Shown here piece after piece: positions 53,514 through 63,300 of a stretch of 64,000 nucleotides of DNA. The stretch lies in the NCBI GenBank assembly GCA_014380365.1, contig JACMJZ010000003.1, positions 169,598 to 233,597 of the forward strand, in the 5' to 3' direction. Source of the DNA: Pyrinomonadaceae bacterium. Its GTDB lineage: Bacteria > Acidobacteriota > Blastocatellia > Pyrinomonadales > Pyrinomonadaceae. The number at the start of each line of letters is the position of its first letter. The stretch's first letter is position 1. A model generated the notes under the pieces. The model made no database searches. It was not told the origin of the DNA and saw only the letters and a list, made by a program, of their open reading frames with translations. The position numbers and the translations under genes are program-made.

Positions 53514-54230
53514 TCAGTTCGTGAGCTCCCGATTCTCGGTTTCACTTGTGGAGCTCAAGGCTAGCTGCTGGCTGGTTTCTGTTTGCTCGGTCAGCATGAT
53601 GAGAAGCAGTCCGGAGATGTAAAGTGCGAGAGTGAAGAAAGAGATGTAGCCTGTCGCCGGCGAAAACGTCGGCGCGTCGAGCGTGCCGAGAGAGATACCC
53701 TGAACCAATGTTCCTGCAATTCGCTTCAGCCACCCTCCATCAGGTTCGTAGAGGCTGGCAACGAGCATATGCTTGAGCACAAACGCGGTTCCGAAGAGAA
53801 CTATCAGGCTGCGCATAAGCCTACGGGCGTCGAATGAGGAAAACTGATTGTTCCAAAGCGTCCAAAGAAAGAAGAATGAGAAGAGCCAGTGCAACAACCC
53901 GCGTTCAGGCAATACTGAGTTGAACGCTTGTGCGGAAGCAAAGAAGAGGGCGATGAGGGTTGAGATGCTGGTTGAATTCGCAAGCGGCGAATGCTGGTAG
54001 CCCACCCACGCACGCGTCTCTATCAAACCGCCGCGCACAGAAAGCAGCAACAGCAAAGCAGCGAGCACGAGCGTGACCAGCGGCGGCGGAATAAAGATAA
54101 ACGCGCCGCCATCCGAATTCACACGCAAGCCACCCAGCAAGACAACCGTCAGGAAGACGATCGGCAGCACCAAATAGCGCAGGAGTGCCACATTTCGCGA
54201 ACGGTTAGCGGCTATTAGTTGCTCACTCAT
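53514..54230 (-). CDS. Polytopic membrane protein of unknown function
   Basis: A 238-residue protein with about six or seven hydrophobic segments (LVLPIVFLTVVLLGGLRV, PPLVTLVLAALLLLLSV, TLIALFFASAQAF, LLHWLFSFFFLWTLWN, FFTLALYISGLLLIML). No charged catalytic motif is apparent and I do not recognise the family. The C-terminus is polar. It lies 23 bases downstream of the next gene on the same strand, so the two are probably one operon. Confidence 0.72.
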   Translation of the reverse strand: MSEQLIAANRSRNVALLRYLVLPIVFLTVVLLGGLRVNSDGGAFIFIPPPLVTLVLAALLLLLSVRGGLIETRAWVGYQHSPLANSTSISTLIALFFASAQAFNSVLPERGLLHWLFSFFFLWTLWNNQFSSFDARRLMRSLIVLFGTAFVLKHMLVASLYEPDGGWLKRIAGTLVQGISLGTLDAPTFSPATGYISFFTLALYISGLLLIMLTEQTETSQQLALSSTSETENRELTN

Positions 54231-54253
54231 GATCCAATAAAACTTCGAGTCTC

Positions 54254-54751
54254 TTACTTCCTTTTCTTCATAACCTTCAGCGGATTCACGTCGCCCCAGT
54301 TCCGCTCCGTCCCTGCTTCGAGCTCGGCTTTCAACTCCGCCGCCGAATGCATTGCCAAATCCGGATCGCTGATGTTGAGGGGCTGGGAAGCTAGTGTTAG
54401 AGCACGATTCACCTTTTCGAGTCCCTGCCTGAATAAGTCGTCGTCGTTATAGACGCGTCCCCAACCCTCTCGATAGAAAGAGTACGCGACATAAAACTGC
54501 GTGAGCGCATCATTTTGTGCCGGGTCCGCCCGCTGCCACTCATCACGCGCTGCGCGAAATTGTTCCCGACGAAATAAAGCAAGCCCAGCGTCAAACTTTT
54601 CCTGGTTCACCTGATAGGTGCCGGCAGCCACCAGCGCTCCCGTTGCCGCCTCGCGAAACGTACGTGGCTCGGTTGCGTAGATCCAAACAATCAACACGGC
54701 ATAAGCGAGGCTTAAAACCAGCCCAAGGATTTGCATAAACCGGTGCTGCAC
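54254..54751 (-). CDS. Membrane-anchored TPR-like protein of unknown function
   Basis: A 165-residue protein. An N-terminal membrane helix (ILGLVLSLAYAVLIVWIYAT) is followed by a helical region that resembles two TPR units: FDAGLALFRREQFRAARDEW and QNDALTQFYVAYSFYREGWG. The C-terminus is basic (NPLKVMKKRK). It is upstream of and probably co-transcribed with the polytopic membrane protein at 53514-54230. Confidence 0.72.
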   Translation of the reverse strand: MQHRFMQILGLVLSLAYAVLIVWIYATEPRTFREAATGALVAAGTYQVNQEKFDAGLALFRREQFRAARDEWQRADPAQNDALTQFYVAYSFYREGWGRVYNDDDLFRQGLEKVNRALTLASQPLNISDPDLAMHSAAELKAELEAGTERNWGDVNPLKVMKKRK

Positions 54752-55265
54752 GTTCAGAAACCCACCTCAAGGAAGAATTCGTCGATTAATTGAAACTAGT
54801 TGAAGCTTCTGTTGGTTGTCAATTGAGGCGACCCGATTGATAGGTTGACAACAGTTGACCAACTGAGAAGGCTCAAATCGCGCCGACGCAATCCGCATAA
54901 CTGACAAACCTGGGAGCCGAGCCGCGTAGAGAGCCCTCCGATACGCGCCAGTGTCGTTAGCTGTCAACGTAGGTGCAGGATTCAGCCTGCCGCGAGAGCG
55001 TCCTCACGAAAGATCATCCGGAGTTACCTAATACAAAAACTCGTGCATTAGACGTTTACGTCGTGCGGTTAACCCTCACGCCTGTTTAGGTTTGTCCGTT
55101 GCACTCAGATACCAGCCTTCTTGCATTACTAAACACTCGCGGTGTATAAGCAGGCAATCCCCGCACTATCAACTCGGCAGCAGAGCCAAGGAACCTGAAG
55201 CTGACGCTCCGCCGGATGCGATGAACTACAGAATCTCGAGACGGCGAGCCAATAGAGGACATGCG
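54752..55265. other. Divergent intergenic region
   Basis: No gene is convincing in these 514 bases; a reading frame continuous with the nuclease gene reaches back to 55092 but is preceded by no ribosome site and looks non-coding. GCAGGATTCAGCCTGC (54974-54989) is a degenerate relative of the dispersed 26-bp repeat. Confidence 0.45.
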
Positions 55266-56354
55266 ATGAAGAATGTAACCAAACACGCCACCGTTTTTGC
55301 CGTCCTTGTCATCTGCGCGATATTCGCGGCGCCCCAGTTTTCAGTTAGAGCGCAACAGCCTGCGGGCGTGGTGGCGACTGCCAATAATGTCCAGCTGGTT
55401 ATTGAAGGCAAAGTAATCGGCGTCCACGACGGGGATACCGTTACCGTGCTCGACCAGGATAATAAGAAGTTCACAATCCGTTTGCAGGGTATTGACGCGC
55501 CGGAACTGAAACAAGAGTTTGGTGCGGCCTCTCAAAAGAACCTCTCCGGGATGGTTTTGGGGAAGCAGGTCAGCATTCTTTGGAACAAGGTTGATAAGTA
55601 TCGGCGCACTGTCGGCACCATCATGTTGAATGGCCGCGACATCAACATTGAGCAGGTGAAAGCCGGAGTAGCCTGGCACTACAAGAAATATGAAGACGAG
55701 CAAAGTCCGGCGGACCGGCGGACCTACGCGGCAGCGGAACAACAGGCGCAGGCAGCCAGACTCGGTTTATGGAGTGGCGCGAAGCCGCTCCCCCCAGGCG
55801 ATTGGCGGCAGGAAGTAAAAATTAAACGTTGGGGACCGCCGCCCCCGGAAGGGACGATTATTGGAAACGGTAACTCGAAGAAGTATCACCGTCCGGACTG
55901 TCCGGGCTATCGGGACATGGCAGAGAGGAATCGCGTTTTCTTTAAGAGCGTCGCCGAAGCCGAAGCGGCAGGCTTTAAACGAGCCGGGAATTGTCCCGCG
56001 GAATTAGTTGCGACCAGGACTACTCTGGCGACTTCGTCAAACGCTGCACCATCCAACACAGCATTAGCTAGGCCCACTCAAACTACGACTGCGCGACCGT
56101 CCGTCCCGGTGACAGCGACGGTCAAAGGTAGCTCGACTTCGACGGAAGACAGCCAGCCCAATGGTCTCGACAGCCAGTCCTCGCCCTCGCTGAAAACTAT
56201 CGGTAACAAGAACAGCAAGATTTTTCACCTGCCAGGGTGCTCCGGATACGATCGCGTGTCAGAGAAGAACCGCGTCTATTTCAACTCCGTGGCGGAAGCT
56301 GAAACAGCCGGATATCGACTTGCGAAGAATTGTTCCGTAACCAAGGCCAATTGA
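55266..56354 (+). CDS. Secreted thermonuclease (SNase) with two C-terminal His/Cys modules
   Basis: A 362-residue protein. The ATG at 55266 puts a signal peptide first (KHATVFAVLVICAIFAAPQF, cleavage near VRAQQ). Residues 43-180 form a staphylococcal-nuclease domain with GVHDGDTVTVLDQD, the catalytic-type Arg and Glu in IRLQGIDAPELKQEFG, and YRRTVGTIMLNGRDINIEQV. Two copies of a 40-residue module follow (about 200-245 and 310-355), each with NSKxxHxPxCxxY, ENRVxFxSVAEAExAG and a final NC. These resemble Ada-type or zinc-binding modules. A Ser/Thr-rich linker joins them. It probably degrades external DNA or RNA. Confidence 0.88.
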   Translation: MKNVTKHATVFAVLVICAIFAAPQFSVRAQQPAGVVATANNVQLVIEGKVIGVHDGDTVTVLDQDNKKFTIRLQGIDAPELKQEFGAASQKNLSGMVLGKQVSILWNKVDKYRRTVGTIMLNGRDINIEQVKAGVAWHYKKYEDEQSPADRRTYAAAEQQAQAARLGLWSGAKPLPPGDWRQEVKIKRWGPPPPEGTIIGNGNSKKYHRPDCPGYRDMAERNRVFFKSVAEAEAAGFKRAGNCPAELVATRTTLATSSNAAPSNTALARPTQTTTARPSVPVTATVKGSSTSTEDSQPNGLDSQSSPSLKTIGNKNSKIFHLPGCSGYDRVSEKNRVYFNSVAEAETAGYRLAKNCSVTKAN

Positions 56355-56550
56355 TTGCTGACGCAGTAACCCGCAGAAAACTCTGGTCCGGATTGACTCG
56401 AATCTTTCCCATTACGGTTGTGAATGACCTCACCTTCGGATCGAGCTCAAACCTGCGTCAACGGGAGAGTCTGTCCTACTGCGTTTGACGGATATCCGGC
56501 CAACACTTAGGATTCCCTCGCAAAATCGGAACAACTTGGAGAGCGGAGAA

Positions 56551-57348
56551 ATGTCGCAAGCAATAACCGAAAAATACGAAACACTTTTGTTTGAACGACG
56601 GGATCGAGTCGGGATAATCACGATCAATCGTCCTGACAAGCGAAACGCATTGAACATCAAGACTCGCGAAGAGGGAGCGGCTTTGCTCGACCATCTTCGC
56701 GATGATGCAGCGGTTGGCGTCGTCGTCATTACGGGTGCGGGCGACAAGGCTTTTATTGCCGGCGCCGACATTGCGGAGTTTGCCGGGCGCACCGCGATGA
56801 TGCAACGCGATGTGATGACGGCGCGCTCGCTCTTCACCGCCATCGATACTTTTCCCAAGCCGATCATAGCCATGATCAATGGATATTGCCTCGGCGGTGG
56901 TTGTGAGTTGGCCTTGGCTTGCGACATTCGCATCGCGAGCGAAACTGCTTCCTTTGGTCAGCCGGAGATTAACCTCGGCATTATTCCCGGCGGCGGCGGC
57001 ACGCAGCGGTTGACTCGGCTGGTCGGCGAAGGCAAGGCGATGGAGATGATCCTCACGGGCGAGATTATTGACGCGAAAACTGCATTTTCAATCGGACTAG
57101 TAAATCATGTGGTTCCGGCTGCTGAACTGGAAGCGAAGACTATAGAGTTGGCTAACCGGATGGCGGAGAAAAGTCCGATCGCTTTGAGCCTGGCAAAGGA
57201 GTCGGTGAAACTCGCGTCGCGCTCAAATCTGGATGAAGGCTTGCGCCGGGAAGTTGATCTCTTTGCCCTCTGCTTCTCGACGGAAGACAAGAATGAAGGT
57301 GTCAGCGCGTTTCTTGAGAAACGCAAACCGGCGTTTAAGGGACGGTAG
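56551..57348 (+). CDS. Enoyl-CoA hydratase/isomerase family protein
   Basis: A 265-residue crotonase-fold enzyme. The oxyanion-hole motifs are VITGAGDKAFIAGADIAEFA and MINGYCLGGGCELALACDIR; the two catalytic Glu are visible in GGGCELALA and in FGQPEINLGIIPGGGGTQRL. The ATG at 56551 is chosen because GGAGAG and GGAG lie just before it and it gives the normal family start; the frame is open to 56485. With hbd it would complete two steps of fatty-acid beta-oxidation. Confidence 0.95.
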   Translation: MSQAITEKYETLLFERRDRVGIITINRPDKRNALNIKTREEGAALLDHLRDDAAVGVVVITGAGDKAFIAGADIAEFAGRTAMMQRDVMTARSLFTAIDTFPKPIIAMINGYCLGGGCELALACDIRIASETASFGQPEINLGIIPGGGGTQRLTRLVGEGKAMEMILTGEIIDAKTAFSIGLVNHVVPAAELEAKTIELANRMAEKSPIALSLAKESVKLASRSNLDEGLRREVDLFALCFSTEDKNEGVSAFLEKRKPAFKGR

Positions 57349-57481
57349 TCCGAGGACCGAGGACCGACGACGGCCGACCGGCGATCGACGACTGACGTAT
57401 CCCTTAGATGAACCACCGGCGCGGCCGGAGTATCGAAAACCAATCTGCCGTCGTAAGTCGTCCAGCATCGGCCCTTCACTC

Positions 57482-57697
57482 ATGTTGAGAATCATCGTAG
57501 TCGTCTTTGGGATTGTGCTTGCCGCGGTGGGTGGCGTGATTGCCTACCGCGCGTATTTCCTTGAGCCAAGCGCGGCCGTCGTCATCACAAACACGGACGT
57601 GCGCGAACTCCCCGACACGTTTCGCGTCGTGAGTGGGATCGCTCTTCTGATTGTGGGTGCCGCAATAGCCTACACGGCAGCGTTGAGGAAAAAGTAG
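57482..57697 (+). CDS. Small two-helix membrane protein of unknown function
   Basis: A 71-residue protein from the ATG at 57482: two membrane helices (IIVVVFGIVLAAVGGVIAYR and VVSGIALLIVGAAIAYTAAL) joined by a short acidic loop, with a Lys-rich end. The frame is open upstream through 57233 but there it is only the shadow of the enoyl-CoA hydratase gene. I do not recognise the family. Confidence 0.55.
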   Translation: MLRIIVVVFGIVLAAVGGVIAYRAYFLEPSAAVVITNTDVRELPDTFRVVSGIALLIVGAAIAYTAALRKK

Positions 57698-57829
57698 GCA
57701 GGGCTGCCACCCCGCACGCAGACTTAAACTGCTTGCTTGTGCAATGACACAGAATCAAGCCGTGGCTTGACCCGCTTTAGAGCGCTACGCTACTCTGCAT
57801 TAGCATTCACGATTGAAGACCTTCCTAAA

Positions 57830-57905
57830 GGGGCCGTAGCTCAGCTGGGAGAGCGCATGACTGGCAGTCATGAGGTCAGGGGTTCGATCCCCCTCGGCTC
57901 CACCA
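57830..57905 (+). tRNA. tRNA-Ala (GGC)
   Basis: A complete 76-base tRNA including an encoded CCA. The acceptor arms GGGGCCG and CGGCTCC pair over seven bases (one G-T); the D arm is GCTC-AGCTGGGA-GAGC; the anticodon arm CATGA-CTGGCAG-TCATG gives anticodon GGC; the T arm is GGGG-TTCGATC-CCCC type. It reads GCC/GCU alanine codons. Integrase remnants follow, so its 3' end is a plausible attachment site. Confidence 0.97.
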
Positions 57906-57985
57906 ATTTACCTCTCGTCATTTCCGAGCAGCAGTGGTGTGTGACTATAGTGTGACAAGATCAGCTCAACGAACACTTCCAAAGC

Positions 57986-58099
57986 TCATCGAAGCCGATC
58001 CTCCAATGACCGTCGAGCCTTAATCTTCTCGATAGTTTCATTCAGAGACTGCCGGGCTTGAACGATATGAACCAGTACACACAGATTGTTGATCTCCAT
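57986..58099 (-). CDS. Possible 37-residue peptide
   Basis: An ATG at 58099 opens a 37-codon frame (MEINNLCVLVHIVQARQSLN, then a charged helix RRSLEDRLR) ending at 57986. There is a weak GAGG upstream. It could be a small protein of its own or a remnant of a larger gene of the decayed element next to the tRNA. Confidence 0.3.
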   Translation of the reverse strand: MEINNLCVLVHIVQARQSLNETIEKIKARRSLEDRLR

Positions 58100-58152
58100 A
58101 TTCGACCTCAGCTTGGGAAAACACTTCTTACTGAAAGATTCGTAACTTAACG

Positions 58153-58392
58153 TTGCGACACTTCCGCCCTATCTTGAAAGGGGCAGAATTGAATACGAGA
58201 ATGCACTTGTACTGCTTGCGTCATTCCTATGCAACGCTTTCGCTCCTCGCGGGTATCGATCCCAAAGTAGTGAGCGGCTCATTAGGGCATACACGCGTGA
58301 GTTTTACGCAAGACACTTATCAGCATTTGCTTCCAGTCATGAGTCGCGATGCTGCAGAACGAGTGGGCCGAGTGCTTTTCAACTCTCTCTAA
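58153..58392 (+). pseudogene. C-terminal fragment of a tyrosine recombinase (integrase)
   Basis: Seventy-nine residues match the end of the catalytic domain of phage-type integrases: MHLYCLRHSYATLSLLAGID with the HxLRH box, then LGHTRVSFTQDTYQHLLPVM with the second His and nucleophilic Tyr. The first 250 or so residues, including the first catalytic Arg, are missing. It begins about 250 bases after tRNA-Ala, the usual spacing for a tRNA-integrated element. Confidence 0.85.
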
Positions 58393-58438
58393 TGCCCGCG
58401 CACCCCTCTTAATAATTGTCGGCCTCCTTCAAGGTTGG

Positions 58439-58480
58439 CTGCAAGAAAGAATGGGCCAAGTGCTCTTCAACGCATCGTGA
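58439..58480 (+). pseudogene. Second integrase 3'-end remnant
   Basis: The frame LQERMGQVLFNAS followed by TGA repeats the end of the preceding fragment (DAAERVGRVLFNSL) 47 bases further on. It is best explained as the last codons of a second, related integrase gene, the rest of which is lost. Confidence 0.6.
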
Positions 58481-58560
58481 TTGGGTTGAGCAGTAACGTC
58501 TAGACACACTCCTACTACACCGCTCGAAAGCAGTTCTCCCAGACTCAAAGTATTAGCGCC

Positions 58561-58713
58561 TTACTTCGCCACGATGCTGATAATCGTGAGTATCACTGTG
58601 ACTACGGGGTTACCGGCCTGTGGCGCTGGCGCATCACCAGACGGTACATCTCCAGCCAAGACCGTGCTCGAAAGCGCACACGCGAGCGCTAGAGCCATTA
58701 CAAAGCGTTTCAT
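58561..58713 (-). CDS. Small secreted peptide
   Basis: A 50-residue product from the ATG at 58713, with AAAAGGAG 8 bases upstream; the longer in-frame start at 58794 lacks one. MKRFVMALALACALSSTVLA is a complete signal peptide with an Ala-x-Ala-like site; the mature peptide is about 30 residues: an acidic/Pro start (GDVPSGDAPAPQAG) and a hydrophobic end (VVTVILTIISIVAK). No Cys. It is divergent from a TPR regulator gene 157 bases away. I do not recognise it; peptide signalling or a membrane-active peptide are possible. Confidence 0.7.
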   Translation of the reverse strand: MKRFVMALALACALSSTVLAGDVPSGDAPAPQAGNPVVTVILTIISIVAK

Positions 58714-58870
58714 TGTGTTTCTCCTTTTGGATTCGAGGATGCAAAGATTTTTACATCGAACGGGGAAAGAGCAAAGTAGCAAGGCATCTTGCAAGCAGTA
58801 GGACAGTCACTTAAGATTCGCTTTCCGTCAGTGAAATCCTTACGCTTCGCGGGAAAGGCTCAATTTCAAA

Positions 58871-60346
58871 ATGAAGCGCACCTTGCCGACGCTGCACACC
58901 TCGCACCTGAGCGCCAACGAAGAAGCTCTGGTTAGGTGTCGAGCTGCCCTGGATCTAAAAGACAAAGGCGACTATGACGGCGCACTGGAAGTAATGCGCC
59001 GACTCTGGGGCGGAGTTGGCCTTCGACCGGAAAGCGGAGCGCTGGCTCCCCCGGTGGCAGCGGAGGTCCTTTTGTCTGTCGGTACCCTGACGGGCTGGAT
59101 CGGCAGTAAGAATAAGATTCGTGGAGCCCAGGAAACCGCGAAGAACCTCATCACTGATGCCATTACTCTTTACGAGTCTGCCGGAGATACAAAGCAGATC
59201 GCAGCGGTCCGCGCGGAGATCGCCTATTGCTATTTCCGCGAAGGCGCGCTCAATGAAGCGCGGATCATGCTTACTGAGGCTCTGAAAACGATAACAACCG
59301 AGGGAAACACGCGAGCGAAGGCATTGCTGAGATTAGCAATCGTGGAATCCTCTGCATTGAGATACAACGAAGCCCAGGCGATCCTTACGGCCAACGCTCA
59401 TTTGTTCCGCAAGATCACCAATCACTCAATCAAGGGTGCGTATCACAGCCAAATTGCGATCATCCTTCGCCATCTCATCACACCGGAGAACCGAAGGGAA
59501 TATTTTCAGCGGGCAGTCGCGGAGTATCAGAAAGCGGATCGTGAATTGCGCCTCGCAGGCAATACCATGTTCCGCGCGAATGTCAAAAACAATATTGGCC
59601 TCCTTCTTCTCAACCTGTCGCGGTTGAAAGAGGCGCATAGATACGTTGATGAAGCTAGACGTTTAGCTGTCAATCTCAGGAACAAAGTCCGTACTGCGGA
59701 ATTCGATGAAACTCGCGCTCAGGTCTTGATTGCACAACGGAGATTCAAGGAAGCTGAATCAGTTATCCGTGGTGCCGTATCTACCTTTAAGAGAAGTGGC
59801 CAGCAGTGTCTACTGGCCGAAGCGTTGACCACTCACGGAATCGCTCTGGCACGTCTCAAGAAGGTGGAACGCGCTCAATTCACTTTTCAGAAGGCTATCG
59901 AGATCGCGCATCAGGTCGGCGCTCTTAACTTAGCCGGACTTGCCGCACTCACTATGATTGAAGAACTGGACCAACTGCCTCTCGACGTGTTGCACACGGC
60001 TCACGAGAATGCCAGCGAATGGTTAGCAGAGAATGAACAGTTTTCGCTGAGACTGAATGAAGCGGCGCGGAAAGTATTCGCCCGGATGCACGTTGAGAAC
60101 AAGCTGGAAGGTAAGCCGGACAGTCTTTTCAATAAACCCCGAAACTTCACACAAGAGCTGTTGGACATTGAACGAGAGATGATTCGAAAGGCGCTGGCCA
60201 AGGTAAATGGCAGCGTCACGCATGCAGCATCGCTATTGGACATGAGCTACCAGCGGCTAGCCTACCTAATCGAGTCGCGACATAAAGATTTACTGAAAGA
60301 ACGCTCGCCAGTGCGCCGCCGTTTGCGGAAACATCAACAAAAATGA
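58871..60346 (+). CDS. TPR-repeat regulator with C-terminal FIS-type HTH
   Basis: A 491-residue protein. Residues 15-400 are a TPR-type solenoid (ALDLKDKGDYDGALEVMRRL, ALLRLAIVESSALRYNEAQA, MFRANVKNNIGLLLLNLSRL, KVERAQFTFQKAIEIAHQVG). Residues 425-475 match the FIS-type HTH: LLDIEREMIRKALAKVNGSV, then THAASLLDMSYQRLAYLI. The end is very basic. There is no kinase, receiver or AAA+ domain. The architecture, sensory solenoid plus DNA-binding tail, recalls peptide-sensing regulators such as the RRNPP proteins, though the order is reversed. It is divergent from a secreted peptide gene and is followed by a giant surface protein gene, its likely targets. Confidence 0.85.
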   Translation: MKRTLPTLHTSHLSANEEALVRCRAALDLKDKGDYDGALEVMRRLWGGVGLRPESGALAPPVAAEVLLSVGTLTGWIGSKNKIRGAQETAKNLITDAITLYESAGDTKQIAAVRAEIAYCYFREGALNEARIMLTEALKTITTEGNTRAKALLRLAIVESSALRYNEAQAILTANAHLFRKITNHSIKGAYHSQIAIILRHLITPENRREYFQRAVAEYQKADRELRLAGNTMFRANVKNNIGLLLLNLSRLKEAHRYVDEARRLAVNLRNKVRTAEFDETRAQVLIAQRRFKEAESVIRGAVSTFKRSGQQCLLAEALTTHGIALARLKKVERAQFTFQKAIEIAHQVGALNLAGLAALTMIEELDQLPLDVLHTAHENASEWLAENEQFSLRLNEAARKVFARMHVENKLEGKPDSLFNKPRNFTQELLDIEREMIRKALAKVNGSVTHAASLLDMSYQRLAYLIESRHKDLLKERSPVRRRLRKHQQK

Positions 60347-60385
60347 AGGCGATTCTTTTACTTTCCTAGCGATGGGAGATTCCTC

Positions 60386-63300
60386 ATGTTGCATCAATTC
60401 CTCTCGGCTCGCGCACTCAGGAAGTGTGTTGCCGCTTTCATCTGTTACTCGCTATTGCAGGTTTCTTTTGCGCCGTTGGTGATTGCGGCCGGAAAGCGAT
60501 CTCTATCGCCGCGAAGAATAGCTCAGGAGGGAGCCAGGCCGAGGAGTGGAGCGCCGGAAGGGTTGTTTCCGAATCTGGACCAGGTAAAGAACCGGCAGCA
60601 TGCGCGGCCGCGAGCGCCACATGCCATACCTTCAACGGCGCGCTCGCGGCGCAAACCGCTCGTACCGAGGAACGGAAGACGTGTTGGTGACCCCTTGCCT
60701 ATGCCGTCGCCAGTACCATCGGCTATTCCGACGCCGCTTCCATCACCGTTGCCATCGCCGCGACGACTTGGCGCCGCACGCGATCTGGAGCGGGCCATGA
60801 GCCAAACTTTGCTTGCGTTGAACTTTCCCTATCCGACGTCTCAATTAGTCGGTGATCCCTTTTTAACTGGAAGCCGAGCGATTTCTTACTTACCTCTCTC
60901 ACCTCTTTCTGGGGCAGATATTTCTGCCAACCCAGGCTTTGATTTCTTCGCGATGCCAGTACCGCAAGCGGGCAGCTCAAAAATAGTCTTCACCAGCAAT
61001 CGGGATGGCAACGCGGAAATCTATTCCATGAATGCCGATGGCAGCAGTCTGACTCGCCTTACGACCAATGCTTCCAATGATGATCACCCGCGATGGTCGC
61101 CAGACGGCACAAAGATTCTCTTCCAAAGCGATCGCGATAACCCCGAGACTGGTAATGCGGACGTTTATGTAATGAATGCAAATGGGACGAGCCAGACGGG
61201 ACTGACCTACGACGCTTCCGACGATAGCGCGCCGGTGTGGTCGCCTGATGGCACCAAGATAGTTTTCCAGAGTTTGCGTAACGGCCAGTACTATCAGGTC
61301 TATGTGATGAATGCTGACGGTACGAACCAACTCAATAAGAGCAACGGAGTTGCGGCTGACTATCAGCCTTCGTGGTCGCCTGACGGCAACAAGATTTCCT
61401 TTGCCAGCGAGCGCGACCACGCGGGCCGTAGCGAAGTCTATGTAATGAACGCCAATGGTTCGAATCAGACGAGGCTTACCTTCGCGAGCGATCCATTCAG
61501 AGATGAACAGCCCGCCTGGTCACGCGATGCAACCAGGATTGCCTTCGTCTCGACGCGCGATAGCGTCATTGAGACGTGGCAGGAAACGGATGACGAGGGA
61601 GGAATACTGAACAGGAGCCGTGTACGCACGAATAAAGAAGTCTATAAGATGAATGCCGACGGCAGCAATCAGATAAGACTGACCAATACTCTCGAAAACG
61701 ACGACTCACCCTATTGGTCTCCTGACGGCACCCAGATCATTTTTCGCAGCGACCGCGAACGTGATGCCTACGACCCTACTCAGCAGCTTTGGACGATGAA
61801 CGCGGATGGGACGGGCCAAGCACTTATCAACGGCAACGGGTTTGGCGATTACAGTCCCAGTTGGAACACGAGCGCGGCCAACCAACCTCCGATTGCCATT
61901 CCGGGTGGGCCATACAGTGGCGTCGTTGGGCAAAACGTGCCCTTCAATGGTTCCCAATCGTTCGATCCTGATGGTTCCATAGTCAGCTACTCATGGAATT
62001 TTGGCGACGGAGGCACGGGTTCGGGCGCTGTCCCTACCCATACCTATAATCTAACCGGCATCTACCCAGTCACGCTTACCGTGACTGACAATCAAGGCGC
62101 GCAGGCGACTGCCAACACAAGCGTCAACATAACCGCCGCAGGCAGCGAGCAGTATCTGGCAAACTTCAACCTATCCGCCTTGGCGCGACCGCCTTACCAG
62201 AACGAGTCCGCGTACTGGCTTGATATCTTGCGCTCCGCCCATGCGAACGGCCAGAACTCGAAGTTGCTTGCAGTTCGCGAGATGGGAAAGACACTCTTCG
62301 AATCGTCTGACTATGGAGCCCGCAATCGCAATAATCACTGGTACGTTTACGATCTCTACAAGACGTACCTGATGCGCGAGCCCGATGCGCCGGGTTGGGC
62401 GTGGTGGGAAAACGAATGCAATAGCTACGGTCGCGATAACGTGCGCCGCGCTTTTGATGAGAGTCTTGAGTTCGGAAATATTGTGGCGACTTTGACGCCG
62501 GTCGGTTCTCCATCGAGCACGGTTTCGTCATTCGCATCCGAGCGGGTCGATCCATTCAATCAGCCCGGCAATGGTTTGGCAGCAAGAGATGCTGAATGGA
62601 GCGTGCCGCTATTGAGCTTGCCAGGTCGCGCGGGCCTTGATCTCGGTTTGAGTCTTTCTTACTCGTCAATGGTCTGGACCCGTTCGGGTCCCTACATCTA
62701 TTTCGATGAAGATAATGGCTGGCCAAGTCCTGGCTTCCGTCTCGGCTTCCCCACGATTCAGGAGAAGGTGTTTGATGCCCAAGCTGGCGACAATGTTTAT
62801 CTACTGATTGCCGGTAGCCGAGTCTCCCTTAGACAGGTAGGGACATCGAACGTTTACGAAGCAGCCGACTCATCTTATTTGCAGTTGATTGACAACGGCG
62901 GCAGTCTCCTAGTGCGCGCGACCGACGGCACGCAGCTAAGTTATTTGAAGTTCAATAACGAGTGGCGCTGCACCCAGGTGAAAGATCGCAACGGCAATTA
63001 CATCACGGTCAACTACGACTGGCTGGGACACATTACGACGATCATAGACACTCTTGCCCGCACCATCACGTTCAACTACGACACTAACCAGAACCTGAGC
63101 TCGATTACGCAAGCCTGGACAGTTAACGGATCGCCAACGACTCATACGTGGGCGACGTTCGGCTGGGAGACAAGAACCATCCAGTCGAGCTCTTCTGGCG
63201 TGATGGCAATCGGCGCGCCAAATGGCACCATGCCCGTACTCACCCAGGTGGGGCTCGACGATGGCTCGCGCTCTAACTTCGAGTACACCGCGGCGGGCCA

